This document shows positions 11,082-22,273 of a stretch of 64,000 bases of DNA, piece by piece. A program made the position numbers and the translations under genes. The DNA is from Xiphydria camelus. Lineage: Eukaryota; Arthropoda; Insecta; Hymenoptera; Xiphydriidae. The DNA is taken from contig OY783198.1 of the NCBI GenBank assembly GCA_963678675.1, positions 12,782,580-12,846,579 on the forward strand, written 5' to 3'. The first letter of the stretch is position 1; each line of letters starts with the position of its first letter. A model generated the notes under the pieces. The model saw nothing but the letters and a program-made list of their open reading frames with translations. It did no database searches and was not told where the DNA came from.

Positions 11082-14000
11082 GCTCGCTCAGATCAACGTT
11101 AATCGGAGCTCGGGCGCACAGGATCTGTGTACCCAATATATAAGGGAGTGGGGTTTGGACATAATTATTGTGTCCGAACCACACCATATCCCAGGGGCGC
11201 CCTCTTTCTGGTTGGCGGATCGGACAGGCTTAGCGGCAGTAGTGTGGAGGGACACGGCCCCCTTCCCTTGTGTGTTGCGGCACAGGGGGAGGGGATTCGT
11301 CTCCGTAATATGTGGCAAGGTTGCCATTGTGGCTTGCTACCTGTCACCGAATCTCCCAATCGGAGAGTTTGAAGAAGCACTCGACGAAATTAAAGACGAG
11401 GTCCGTCGGTATGGACGATCTCAGATTATGGTCGACTGTGACTTTAATTGTAGGTCGCGATCCTGGGGATGCCGGGACACGAACACGCGGGGGCATAGAT
11501 TGCTGGACCTTATGTCCGAACTTGATTTGTATCTAGCAAATGTGGGCAGCACCCCCACGTGCGTGAGGGCGAACGGGTCATCGGTTGTTGACCTGACGTG
11601 GTGCTCTGCGGATATGATCCGACGGGTAAAAGGGTGGAGGGTCCTTGGACACGACTCCCACGAATCCCTCTCGGACCACCAGTATATAAGGTTTGACCTT
11701 TTGTGTCATACAGCTGGACAGGTACCAAGGGGGAGGGGATTGCGGAAAAACAGGAACTTGGACCCAGATGGTCCAAGTTGTCGTTCAACGGTGATATGTT
11801 TGGGGCAGGTCTGGGTATTGGGCTATGGAACCCGGTCTCCCTTAGGGCAGCGGCCGAGATCTCTGTGGATGACTGGGCGAGGCAGCTGGTGGCAACTGTC
11901 ATGGAGGCTTGTGACGCGGCAGCCACTCGAGTCTCAAAAAATCCGGGCACCAGGAAGGTGTACTGGTGGACGCCGGAGTTGGCTGAGATGAGGGGCACCT
12001 GTGTTAGGCAGCGCCGAAAACTGGAAAGGGCAAACCGTCGAGTGCCCCGTGACAAGGTCCTGATCGAAGGCCTCCGGTGCGCCCTGAAGGTGAGTAGGAA
12101 GATGTTCCGTGGGGAAATCCGGCAAGCTCGGGCGCTCGCGTGGAAAGACCTCGTCGAGGAGTTGAACGTTGTGCCGTGGGGCAGAGCCTATAAAAAAGCA
12201 ATGGGGAGAATCAGAGGGAGCTCCCCATCTGCCACAGAGACCATGTCGATCGAGGATACGGACAAGGTCATCGACGGGCTCTTCCCGAGGTCACCTGCGA
12301 GGGTCTCACCGAACGTGGGGAAGGATCCCCCGCCGCCACTACCTGGCCCGGATGAAGAGGACCTGGTTATCACACAGCTCGCAACAAGACGAGCCCTGGT
12401 CAAGGAGAAGCCAAAGGCGTCGGCGCCCGGCCCGGACGGTATCCGCGCCTTTTGGTGGATCGAGGCCACGGAGGAGGCCCTGGAGGAGTTGGCTGAGCTC
12501 TACAAGGGGTGCCTCAGGGTTGGACGTTTTCCGGAGATCTGGAAAAGGTCCAACCTTGTGTTGATCCCTAAGGGACATGGTGAGGAGAGTCGGGGAAAAT
12601 TCCGGCCGATATGTCTACTGGATGGCGCGGGCAAGGGGCTCGAACGAATCATCGTGGACAGAATTCGGCGGGCTTTCACCCGGCTTCCTGGAGGAGGGTT
12701 GTCGGACCGGCAGATTGGTTTTCGTCCCAGGCGGTCGACTATAGACGCGATGATCGAAGTCCAAAGCTTCGTAGAACAGGCGAGGGATGATGGTGAAATA
12801 GTGGTGGCTGTTGCGGTGGATATTCGGAATGCCTTCAATACCCTCCCCTGGGCGGGTATTATCGCTCAGATGAGGGGTAAGGGGCTGCCCGAATATCTCA
12901 TCGCGATAGTCAGTGACTACCTTGATAAGAGTCATCTGTTTCCGTGGGGAGGATGGTCAAGTCCACACGAGGGAGGTCAGTGCTGGTGTTCCGCAGGGAT
13001 CGGTCCTTGGCCCCTTCCTGTGGAACATCGCATATGATTATGTTCTCGAGGTGGATGTGGAGCCGGGATGTAGGGTCATAGCATACGCGGATGACACGAT
13101 TGTGCTGGCACGCGAACGTAGTTCCAGACGAGCTTCCCTTTTGGCGGCCAGGCAAGTTGGTGCGGTGGCGTACCGCATCAGTGAGCTTGGTCTGGAAATC
13201 GCGCCGAAGAAGACGACAGCAATGATATTTGGTGGAGAGGCTGGTGGATCGGTCTTTGTGGGTGGAGAAATGATCCGGATCCAGCCCTCCATGAGGTATC
13301 TTGGCGTCGAATTCGACAAGGCGATGACCTTCCGCCCGCACTTCGACAAGGTGGTAGTTAAGGTTGAGGGTGTTATAAAGGCTCTTTGGAGTCTTGTACC
13401 GAACCTACGTGGGCCCCGGGAAACTAAGAGGCGTTTGTACATGAACGTGGTTCATTCCGTCATTCTGAACGGTGCCCCGGTGTAGAGCAGGCAGTTGTCT
13501 GCTCGTGCGAGCAGCAGGAGGCAACTGTTGGCAATACAGCGACGAATGGCCCTTCGGGTCATTAGTGCCTACCGAACACTATCTTTGGAGGCTGCGTTGC
13601 TAATGGCCAGGGTTCCGCCCGTGCACCTTCTGGCGGAGTGCCTTAGGAGGGTGTACGAGCGGATCCAGGTGGTCAGGGCGACTGGCGTGGAAGACCGGAG
13701 TCAAAACGGGACATCGTGAAGGCGGCAAAGCTACTCACGCATGTACAGTGGGAGCTTTCACTGAAAAATGTGAATTTGTCCGGGGGCAGGGTGCGCAATG
13801 CCATCCTCCCAAGCTTTGACGGGTTGTTGGATAGGAGGCATGGGTGCATGTCCTTCTATCTAACGCAGGTCATGGGGGGTCAAGGGTGCTTCGGGGAGTA
13901 TCTCTTCCGAATCAACAGGGAGAGCTCTCCTCTATGCCACCACTGTGGCGAAATTTTCGATTCCACCGAGCACACCCTCGGGGAGTGTGAGGCGTGGGAA

Positions 14001-14183
14001 GTTGAGAGGGTGGCAATGCGCACAGTATTAGGAGAGGGAACTGAGCTAACATTTCGGGCTATGATACCCCGAATGATAGCAGATAAGGAGGTGTGGGCAG
14101 CCGTGGCAAAGTTTGCCAAGGCGGTCCTTACGCGAAAGGAAGAGGCTGAGAGGACGCGCGAGAGGGAAGGGCGTAATGGCTAA
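11074..14183 (+). pseudogene. ORF2 (endonuclease-RT), A3, broken
   Basis: The endonuclease (11074-11700) shows INVNRSSGAQD, VSEPHH, a DCDFNCRSRSWGC version of the usual GDFN block, and LSDHQY. RT shows SAPGPDGIRA, VDIRNAFNTLPW, VPQGSVLGPFLWN and YADDTIVLA (13084 onward). A CCHC (CHHCGEIFDSTEHTLGEC) lies near 13937-13990. Frame changes occur near 11740-11770, 12910-12940 and 13700-13716, and TAG interrupts at 13483-13485. The protein would be non-functional. Confidence 0.85.
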
Positions 14184-15053
14184 GTTGCCACTGCGTGCCT
14201 GGGGTGCGAAGATGCGCTGGCTGGCTAGTGAACCGGAGGAGTGGGGCCTGCCCCACCACTCCATTGGGAGTGCTCCGGTCACTGGTTGAAGCCCAGCCTG
14301 GTGCATGATAAGGCAGTAGGCCGTGTTGTGTATGGGTGAGTGAATGGGAGGGTGAGTTGGGTGGGTATGGGTGTGTGCGTGAGTGAGTGTATACATGTGG
14401 GCCGGGCCAATCCGAGATGTCAGGTCGAGCTTCCCGGCATCTTTGGAGCGGCCCGTGCATGAGTGTGTGGAAATGTTGTGTCGCCGAGAGCAGATATTGT
14501 GGGGTGACCCACCACTCCATTGGGAGTGCTTCTGCTTCCCGGCCGGCGCAAGGCGCGACAGGCATGTATGCTAGGGGTGTTCGTTAGAACACATAGTTGG
14601 AGTAATTGGAGGAGTGGTACCGTGTCAACCCGCGAGTCGTGAGCAGTGCAGCCCTCGGGGCTCCTGATCTGACTAGGTCCTCCCCCGGCGAAAGTGGGAA
14701 GTCCCAAGAGTCGGTTGGTCTCAACCGATTTTGCCTTGAGGACGGCTCTTGTCAGCCGGACGAGATACGTCATGCATGGAGATGACGTGGTACGAGGTCG
14801 CGGGCACTTGTCACGAGGAGAGCGACGAGCTCATGCCCAGAGAGAGTTTCCTGCAGCAAGACCCTTACTGGTCGTTACCAGGAGCTCTCTTCATCTGGGC
14901 GGTGAGGACCGAGGTTTAGGTTTAGTGGGTAGGGGGCCCCCGTATTGCACTCGCAGGCAAAATATACTGCGGCGGGGTATCTCGAGTCCCACACTGTCCG
15001 GGTTTTGCCAACCCGGTCGTGCGTAAAAAGCATTCCCCCTCCTTAAAAAAAAA
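14184..15053 (+). other. 3' UTR and A-tail of copy A3
   Basis: Non-coding. It contains a GT-rich simple stretch (about 14325-14400) and a roughly 30-base direct repeat of CCACCACTCCATTGGGAGTG type at about 14253 and 14510. The terminal block 14916-15053 is shared with A1 and includes GGGGGCCCCC (14932-14941) and the hairpin CCGGGTT/AACCCGG (14998-15016). The loop is conserved while the upper stem differs from A1 yet still pairs. It ends in nine A residues. Confidence 0.75.
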
Positions 15054-15509
15054 GGTACAGCCGGGAAGATGCGGATAGGGTGGACGGTCGCCAAGATTGA
15101 GCTCTTGGCCGCGCAGCCCCTCCAGTGTTTCAAATGCTGGGGGTATGGTCATGTGCGGGCCGTCTGCTCAAACCCGATTGACAGGAGGGGGTGCCTGTTT
15201 TAATTGTGGTGCGCAGGGACATGTGGCAGTGGACTGCACTTACGAGGCGAGATGTGTCATGTGTTTTGGTGCAGGGAAACCGTACGACCACCGTATGACC
15301 AGTGCCACGTGTCCCTCTCTTAAGGCGACGACGTCCTAGGCTCGGAGACCTGATGCCCAAAGCCCCCGCAATGGCTAAGGTGATTCTGGTCAATCTGAAC
15401 CGCAGCTCTGGTGCACAGGACCTGTGTCCGGCATATGCGGGAATGGGGCGTGGACCTGGCGCTTCTTTCGGAGCCCCATCATATTCCGGCCTCCACTTGC
15501 TGGAACTCT
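15054..15509 (+). mobile_element. Copy A2, continuation after A3, truncated
   Basis: The first 17 bases repeat the left target duplication (15054-15070). It then continues A2 ORF1 through the zinc knuckles (CFKCWGYGHVRAVC at about 15129) with a frame change near 15185. ATGGCTAA (15371-15378) ends ORF1 and starts ORF2, of which only about 45 codons remain (VNLNRSSGAQDLC), with a frame change near 15430. Similarity to the A family stops at about 15509, where the oppositely oriented B1 begins after a few unassigned bases. Confidence 0.85.
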
Positions 15510-18500
15510 AGGAGGCGGTTGCAAAGGGCACCGTCACGTCCAAGATGGTAATGGTACGTGTTCGGTCGTCCCGGATAACTATATCCGGCCGAAGTTGGGC
15601 CAACTCCCCAACCACCCCTGCCACAGGGCGGTTCGTGGTCACGACACCAGGCAGTTGCTGTGCTTTTACGATCCGATCGACAATCGCATCATGCCGACGC
15701 TGAATTGCGTTGGAGTGAGGGGTGCAATGTCCGAGCACATGGGGTAGTGTCTCGAGGACGCTCCCGCACCGCCGGCATCGTTTATCGTTCGCCTCCCAAG
15801 GCCTAGCTCCGTTCAGAGGCAAGACATTGAGACGCGCTCGATGAATGAAACGCCAGTCGGCAAAACGCGTAAAGCCGCCAGTCCGGAGGAAATGGTTGGA
15901 CCACTTCGCCCGTCCTGACACCTCGTGGACCTTACCCTGGTCCCGCTTCGCCAGCAAGGTTCCGCGGTAGTACTCGACCAGTGCAACCCTCATCCGGTGC
16001 ACTATCTGCGAGCGTGCGGCTGGTGGTACGATGGTCGATCGGTCACGAGTCGCTCGCAACACGATCGCCAGCTCCTCACGTTCGTCAGACCACGTCCAAC
16101 GCACGCCGAGCTTCGTTGACTGCCTCCGGGCGGCGTCACGTGCCGAGGTCCAGAGGGACTTAACGTCCCCCCCGTGCCTGGCGAAATCCCCCTCCAGCGA
16201 ACCGGAAAGGTATTCCGCCACGTTGTTCATGCACGGCTCTCGGCGAAGCCGCTTCCTGACCGCCGCCCTCAACCCGCTACTCGCGATTGTTCTCACAACC
16301 TCATCCTCCGCCGTCAGCATTCTGAAGGCGTGTGCGATGGTGAGCGCGTCCGCGAGGTCAGCTAGCGGAAGTAGCCCTCCTCCCCCCATAGATGGAGGTA
16401 TGAAGACCACTTCCGCGCTCGCGCGCTGAGGGAGATGGAACCAGCCTTTAGCCAGCCTTTTCAGTTGGCGGTCGACTTCAGCGAGTGGCCCTTTCTCCAT
16501 CCTCATTCCCCTTAGGCCGAAGTCCATACGCGGCAGCACAAACTTGGCTACCGCGTCGAACTTCTGCCAAGGGGCGAGCAACGAGGCATCGATCGCCTTG
16601 AGGCACTCAACGATGTCAACGAGCGCCTTTATTGGGGTCTGGCTCACGTTGGCACCGGCGGGCATACCCAAGTGGGGGTACTCGTCGCGGTCCGATAACG
16701 CGCGAACGGGCTCTCCTTGGAGAGGGAACACAGTCGGCAGCACCCGGCGCCCTCTTCTGCAGTTCATATGCAGAGTGGCACATTTAGCCGGGTTAAAGTG
16801 CAGGCCAATCCGCTGTGCTGCCCTCTCCGCTGCGGACAGGAGGAGTCGCATCCCGGCGGGGTCGCTGGCGACCAGCGCAAGGTCGTCCGCGTACGCCAGA
16901 GTGTTCAATCTCGTCCCGCGTAAATCGTACCCCGCATCCGAGGATGCAAGGGCACGAAGTACGGGCTCGAGAGCGAGGTTGAACACTATGGGGCTCAACG
17001 GGCAACCTTGTTTTACACCCGACTGGATGTTCACCTCCGAGGTGTAACCATCCGCAGTTCTCACCCTCGTCGTGGCCCCTCGGTACATGCTCGCCACCAA
17101 ACGGCGGAGAGATGCAGGCACCTGGGCACCCTCCAGCACGGCTGCAATGGAGACATGGGGGACCGAACCGAAAGCATTTCGGAGGTCCAACCACGCCACC
17201 ACTACCTCCTTTCCAGTCCGACGTGCGTCCTGAATGGCCTCCTGAAGCACGAAGGAATGCTCGTAGCATCCCTCGTACTTCAGGAAGCCCTTCTGTGAAG
17301 GACTGATGCGGCCGTTGCGCGTCGCCCATACGGTGAGACGATCAGCCACGACGGCGGCGAACAGCTTGGCGAGAACCGAACCCATCGCGAGTGGGCGCCA
17401 ATTACTCAGATCGTCCTGAGCCCCTTTCTTGTACACCAAGACGGTGTTGGAAGTCTTCCAACCCTCAGGGATCGCTTCCAGCCTGCGGCAGGCGTTGTAC
17501 ACCGCAGTCAGGACACACGCACCGGGGTCAACACTTCGAAAGTCGCGATAGGTAAGACCGTCGGGTCCAGGCGCGGTATTAGCCGCGTTCTTGAGCCGAC
17601 GGAGTACCTCTAGCTGACTGAAGGGTGACACCAGCGCGTCGTTATCGTACTGCAAAGGGGGCTCAGTCGGCCAGCCCCCGACAAGACCTTCCGGGTCCTC
17701 ACGCCGGCGATACACTTCCTCGAAGTGATGAAGAACCCTATCGCGTGGCACAGCACACTGAACGGTAGGGCCCTGCATCACCTCGCGAAATGCACGCCGG
17801 GGGTCCTGTCTGTATAGACGCTGGATGTGAGTCGCACGACTCACGCGATCCATGGGGGGAGGAAGCGGGGGATCAGGCTGATCCGAATGATCAGCTACTC
17901 GCTCCGGGTTCGTATCCTCGGCTGCTCGCCTCCGGCGCGGCCGACCGCCCCTACGCCGGGGAGCATTTCGCGCACCGGAGGCGCCGGGCCCAGCAGGAGT
18001 CGCAGCCTGAAAACGCGTGGCAAGTCGCCTTGCCAGCGCTTCCAACTCGCCTATTGACGAGACAGCCTCAGCCGCTTCGATGAGCTCGACACACTCAGTC
18101 TCGCTAAACGGAGGCTGAGGCGCAGAGCCATCTGGCAGCGTTGGCTGGGCGTTGACCCTACCAGGCCCGACACCCCCGGTGCCGCGCGGCACGCCCAGTC
18201 CTCCCGCACCACTGCGGGCCGGATCTGGCCGCCTTCGGGAGGCCGAGGCACCCTGTCGAGGGGGCGGGGGAACTAAAGGGGGAGCCGGCCCGGGCGCCCG
18301 GGGACCATCGACGAAACCACCACCGTGATCGCGTTGCGAGGGACTTACCGGACGCTGAAACGGTGCGGTCCGGTCGCGGCGCGAAGAATTGAATCCGCGA
18401 TGCCCTCCTACCTCAGTCCTTCCTCGCGTGTCGCGCGGTGGCGCGTCAGGTCGGCGCTCCAGACTTGCTGGGGCCGATATCGTCGACGCTAACGTTGGCG

Positions 18501-20478
18501 TCGTCTGCGTCGAAGTCGTTGCCGTCCTCGCCGTCCTCGTGGCAGCTGCTTGTGTTGTTGCTGCTGCCGCTGCTGCTGCTGGTGGTGTTGCTGCTGCAGA
18601 TGTCCGGGGGGAGTCCTCGGTGCGAACCTCTGGTGTTGATCGGGCCGCTGGTGGTGGTGGGGGCGGTGGCCTCGCAGCCGCCTCCGCCCGGACTCTCCTC
18701 CGGATCTCCTCTTCCTCATCATCCGGGACCTCCCGACTTCCCGCGTGGTACTCGACGACCCCTGCGAGATACTCACGGGTCGCCGAGTATCTTCGTCTTA
18801 CCGCCTCCAGTTCTGGCGTGTGCGGTAAGACCTCCACCTCCGGGGGAGCAGGTGTAAGAGGAAAAGAGGTGTTCCGCCAGAACACCTCGTCGTCGCTCGA
18901 TGACGACGACGACGATCCGCTGGATGTTATTACGGATCGCCTGGGACGACCAGATCTTAAGACCCTTGGTCGTCCCGCGACGGAGAGGGTGACAGCTCCG
19001 TCGCTGAGGCGTCCGGCGGGGATCTCTCTCACCTCTTCCTCGCTCCCGGCACCCGCATCTGGTGTTACGGCGGGCGCCTCTTCCGGTATCTCCTCCTCTT
19101 CCTCCACGATCACGTCCTCCATCCTTGGTGGTGTTCGGGGGGGACTTATCCTCCCGGGATGGACGGCCGTAGAGCAGATCGGCCCGCCACATACCGAGGT
19201 GGTGATGGTAGTGGCGGTGATCGTGGTTACCGGGCTGGAGGTGGTTATCTGGATGTCGCTGGGCGGGGTCGTCGGAGGGTCCGGAATCCTCTCGAGGACG
19301 ACGAAGGGCTGCCTTCCCTGTAGCAGCTGTAGCCGCTGGCGGATCTCCTGCCGCTGCTGCTCCAGGGTCGGCACTGTTGCTGTCGTGGTCGGCGCTGTTG
19401 CTCCCTCGCTGGCAACGGTGGCGACGACGGGTGTGGGGGTAGTTGCAACGACGTCCGCGAAAGTCGTCCCAGCGGTGACCGGTGGTGACCTCCGGAACTG
19501 CTGCCTCGGACGTTCGGGAGACCGATCCTCGGTGGCCGCTCGTGTCCTCCTTGCTTTACTCCTCGTGACTCTTGGGGACACAGGCGGGGCGCTGGTCGCA
19601 CGTCCTCGCCTGGTCGTCACTCCTCGCGTGGTGGTAGCCTGCGAGGGACGGGTGGAAGTCGGCGCAGAGGTGGTCGTTGCACCGCTTCCACTCCGTCGAG
19701 GAGGTGGAGTTGGTCCCCGGCCGAAGGATGTTGATGGACCGGGGCGGGGGGAACTAGATGTCCGCGTTCCCCCGAGCGCGCTCCTCATGGTATCGGCTCC
19801 TCTGATGTTTGGCCTCTGGGTCGACGCTCTTGATGGACCCCCGCTCGAAGATGTAGATGGCGAGGGTCGAAGGGGGACGGTGACTCCCGTCGCACCGGCA
19901 GTCCGCACGAGGTGTTGTGTGGCTGGGACCTGCCGCGTCGGAACAAAGGTCAACGTCACTTGCGTCGCTGCTCCTCCCGTCCTCCTTGTGGTAGCGATGT
20001 AGGCTGCCACGGTGGTGGTCGTCGTGGCCGAGGTCGATGGTGGTGTCCTCGTCAAGCCCGTCGTCGTCGCCGTCGCACTTATCGCCGCTCTTAAGGTCCT
20101 TACTCCCGCGCTACGTGTAGTAGTCGCGGGGCGAGAGCTCGCGGGGGCGGAGGTATTTACGCCAGATGTGCTGGCAGTCGATTGGGACGGAGCTGTCGAA
20201 CGGGGATGCGATCGCTCGAAGTGCGCCTTAACGTCTTTAAGGGCATACCTGCCCTTTCCGACGAAGGAGCACTGCGAGCACGCATACTCAATATATAACC
20301 CCGCATGAGCCGGCTCATTGTTCCTGGCCATAAGGGCCAGGTGCTTCGACAGCTCCGCGTTCCCTTTAAAGCACCCCTTGGAGCGAATAATGCTCGTTCC
20401 GCCGAAGCAGACCGGGCATCGAAATACCTCCGGTAGAGGTACCTCGATCCTCAGAGGAACGCGTGGTGGTGTCGCCAT
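15508..20478 (-). pseudogene. Utopia-like RT/RLE protein, B1, C-terminally truncated
   Basis: Long single ORF of a U2-associated RLE-type retrotransposon, open over 1656 codons. It has the N-terminal zinc fingers (CPVC and ACSQC...H...H), a Ser/Thr/Pro-rich linker with acidic patches, RT with APGPDGLTY, WLDLRNAF and LAYADDLALVA, and a CCHC (CRRCGSVLETLPHVLGHC). It stops inside the restriction-like endonuclease after ITILDVTVPF, where it fuses to A2 sequence. About 105 C-terminal residues are missing, including the catalytic lysine block (EARARKYAKY in B5), as is the whole 3' UTR. It has the best-preserved frame after B5 but lacks an intact nuclease. Confidence 0.9.
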
Positions 20479-21159
20479 CTCACAGTGGTCGGAGTAATTT
20501 AACCGGGAACTTAACCGACGGTTAAGCTAAAGCTAACTAGGAGAGGGTACTCTAGGGGATTCGCCAGGCGGCGTGACGGTTTCCCGCCACAAACCGACTA
20601 ACTCCTCGCACTAGAGGGGATAAGGAAGATGGCGGCAACTGACGCGCGGGAGTCACTCCTCAGAGTGGCTCGCACGATGACAGCTGTCACCACCCGGGCT
20701 TTAAGGTTAGGGACACCGATGGGCACTTAGCCGCGGGGATCGCTCCTAGGAGCGACGCGCGCAGCAGAGCGCCTGTCACCGGGGGAGGTTAGAAAGGATG
20801 TCAGGTAGGGTTAGGTCGCCTTACAGCAACCGACACTCGGATGCCTTAGAGCAAAGCTCGCTGGCAGGCGAGTGGGGGCTGATGGAAGGGAACCGGGAAA
20901 TTCAAAAGGGTTAAAACCGATTCCTCCCTCGATTACTCCCTCCCGTTACCGATAAGGACCTCGATTTAGAAAATAAAACTAAGTCCCTACTATAAAATTC
21001 AAACGGGTGTAAAGTCCTAAACTGTAAAAGAATACCGCGACACCGGTAAAATCGGTCGCGGCAGGGACAAGGTACGGAAAACTGATTTTTGGTAAAGGTG
21101 GATGGCCTTGCCGTTCCTCAAACCTTATTATAAGGGAGGAATTAAAATTGCAAAGGATA
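20479..21159 (-). promoter_or_regulatory. 5' leader / former U2 spacer, unit B1
   Basis: Non-coding region between the B1 start codon and the U2 fragment. Nearest the ORF it has conserved palindromes: CTTAACCG-A-CGGTTAAG (20510-20526), TGACAGCTGTCA (20678-20689) and CGCTCCTAGGAGCG (20741-20754), plus a YY1/Pho-like site (20626-20636). Farther out lie a GC hairpin (21035-21061) and an inverted U2-like segment. Compared with the B3-B5 leaders, about 350 bases are missing near 20965. The exact 5' end of the element inside this region cannot be set. Confidence 0.6.
20626..20636 (-). promoter_or_regulatory. YY1/Pho-like site in B1 leader
   Basis: The + strand AAGATGGCGGC (element sense GCCGCCATCTT) matches the YY1/Pleiohomeotic core and is kept in all five leaders. 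An internal YY1 site also drives human L1, so a promoter role is plausible but inferred. Confidence 0.4.
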
Positions 21160-21311
21160 ATTGGGCCAGTCCTGGAGGTACTGCAATACCAGGCCAACCC
21201 GCGGCAAGGCCGGAGCGAGCTCCCGTCACCTCACCCACCTCCAAAAATCAGTTTAATATACTGGATTCCCAATAGGAATCGTATCAGGTATTAAGTTGAT
21301 AAGAACAGATA
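21160..21311 (-). pseudogene. U2 snRNA: U2 snRNA 3' fragment (B1/B2 junction)
   Basis: On the minus strand this 152-nt stretch reads as U2 from about nt 37 to the 3' end: TCTGTTCTTATCA, stem IIb (GATTCC...GGAATCC), the Sm site TGATTTTTGG, stem III (GGGAGCTCGCTCC) and stem IV (CCTGGTATTGCAGTACC). The first about 36 nt, including most of the branch-point recognition sequence, are absent. Stem IIa carries changes relative to the other units. It directly follows the 3' end of B2. Confidence 0.9.
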
Positions 21312-22273
21312 CGAGCCATTTATTGTACAATTACATGAATACATACAATAAAGATGTGTTCCCCCGGAGGAACAATGCTCCCCCGGGGGTAATGGCGCGT
21401 GGCGCCGACAAACAACAACACGCAATATGTAATTTGGTAGCACGAGTATAATTATAAGGGGGGCGGCTTAATATCCACCCCCCACTATTGAGGACCCGCC
21501 ATAGTAGGGAAGTAAATTTATTGGTTTCGGCGGGTCCTAACAAAGTAATACTGGGGGCCCCCCGCCGTGCTACGGTCGGGGGATGTGGCGCCACTGTATC
21601 CGAGGGACAAACACGGGACCACACAACAGAAATCGAGCGGCACCCCCGGACTAGCCACCCCCGGACTAGCCACCCCCCGATCCACTTTACAGCAGACCGA
21701 CGCCGGCCAGCTCAGAGGGTACCCGCTGCACCGCACAACGAAGACACACAGGACAACACAGGACACCACCGGACGAGACACAGTGCGGTGGGCAACATAA
21801 TTATTAATAGTTCGCATATTATATTTACTTATTTTAATTTCAATCGCTTCCGGTCGGTACCACTTGGTAAGTAAATTATTTGAGTTAGGTTAAGTTAAGT
21901 CACAGCAATATTAACAGCACTGTAGTACAGACCGTAGCGATTAGATGTATAAAACATAAGAAACCTTAGTATTCTATATGAGGAGGGGAAGGGTGGCCCC
22001 GCAATAAAATTGGTAAATAATGACTAAAATTGTATAGATAAAATAGTATAAATAATCAGGTAGATAATAGTTTAAATACATAGCTAGATAAGCAGATTAG
22101 GTTGAGTACATACCAGTTGGGCAACCAGTAACATGATAAATGGTGGCGAATGAGGTGAGTGCAATGAGTGATCATATTTACAATAGGCGAGTTTTGATGA
22201 GATGGATGCGAAGAGAAATACTGTTACCCATATAATGCCAACCCTTCCCAGGACCAAAGCAGGAGGGCAAATA
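21312..22273 (-). other. 3' UTR of B2
   Basis: About 960 bases. The terminus next to U2 is CAATAAATGGC-like (element sense) and shared by all copies. Conserved structures on the + strand are a CCCCCGG/GGGGG hairpin pair (21357-21395) and a GGGGGG...CCCCCC stem (21458-21483). These are candidates for the RT recognition structure. Confidence 0.7.

Larger units (their letters stand above)
8284..15053 (+). mobile_element. R1-clade-like non-LTR retrotransposon, copy A3 (inserted in A2)
   Basis: Complete-length A-family LINE of about 6.8 kb with 5' UTR, ORF1, ORF2, 3' UTR and a nine-A tail (15045-15053). It is flanked by a 17-bp direct repeat with one mismatch and splits A2 ORF1. It differs clearly from A1 in ORF1 and in most of the 3' UTR, so it belongs to a distinct subfamily. 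Several stops and frameshifts show it is inactive. Confidence 0.9.
15517..21159 (-). mobile_element. U2-associated RLE retrotransposon (Utopia-like), copy B1, 3'-truncated
   Basis: First unit of the tandem array, minus sense. It includes the 5' leader (20479-21159) and ORF, but the 3' end is lost at the junction with the A cluster. No target duplication or 3' UTR exists at that junction, so it looks like a deletion or rearrangement breakpoint rather than an insertion end. Confidence 0.85.

Noticed and set aside
20841..20905. Possible hammerhead core (CTGATGG ... GGGAAA) in the leader
   Set aside because: The core reads CUGAUGG instead of CUGANGA and the flanking stems do not fit.
21488..21874. 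Small ORFs in the G/C-hairpin part of the 3' UTRs (several copies)
   Set aside because: They are not conserved in frame between units, are full of low-complexity residues, and lie in non-coding element tails.
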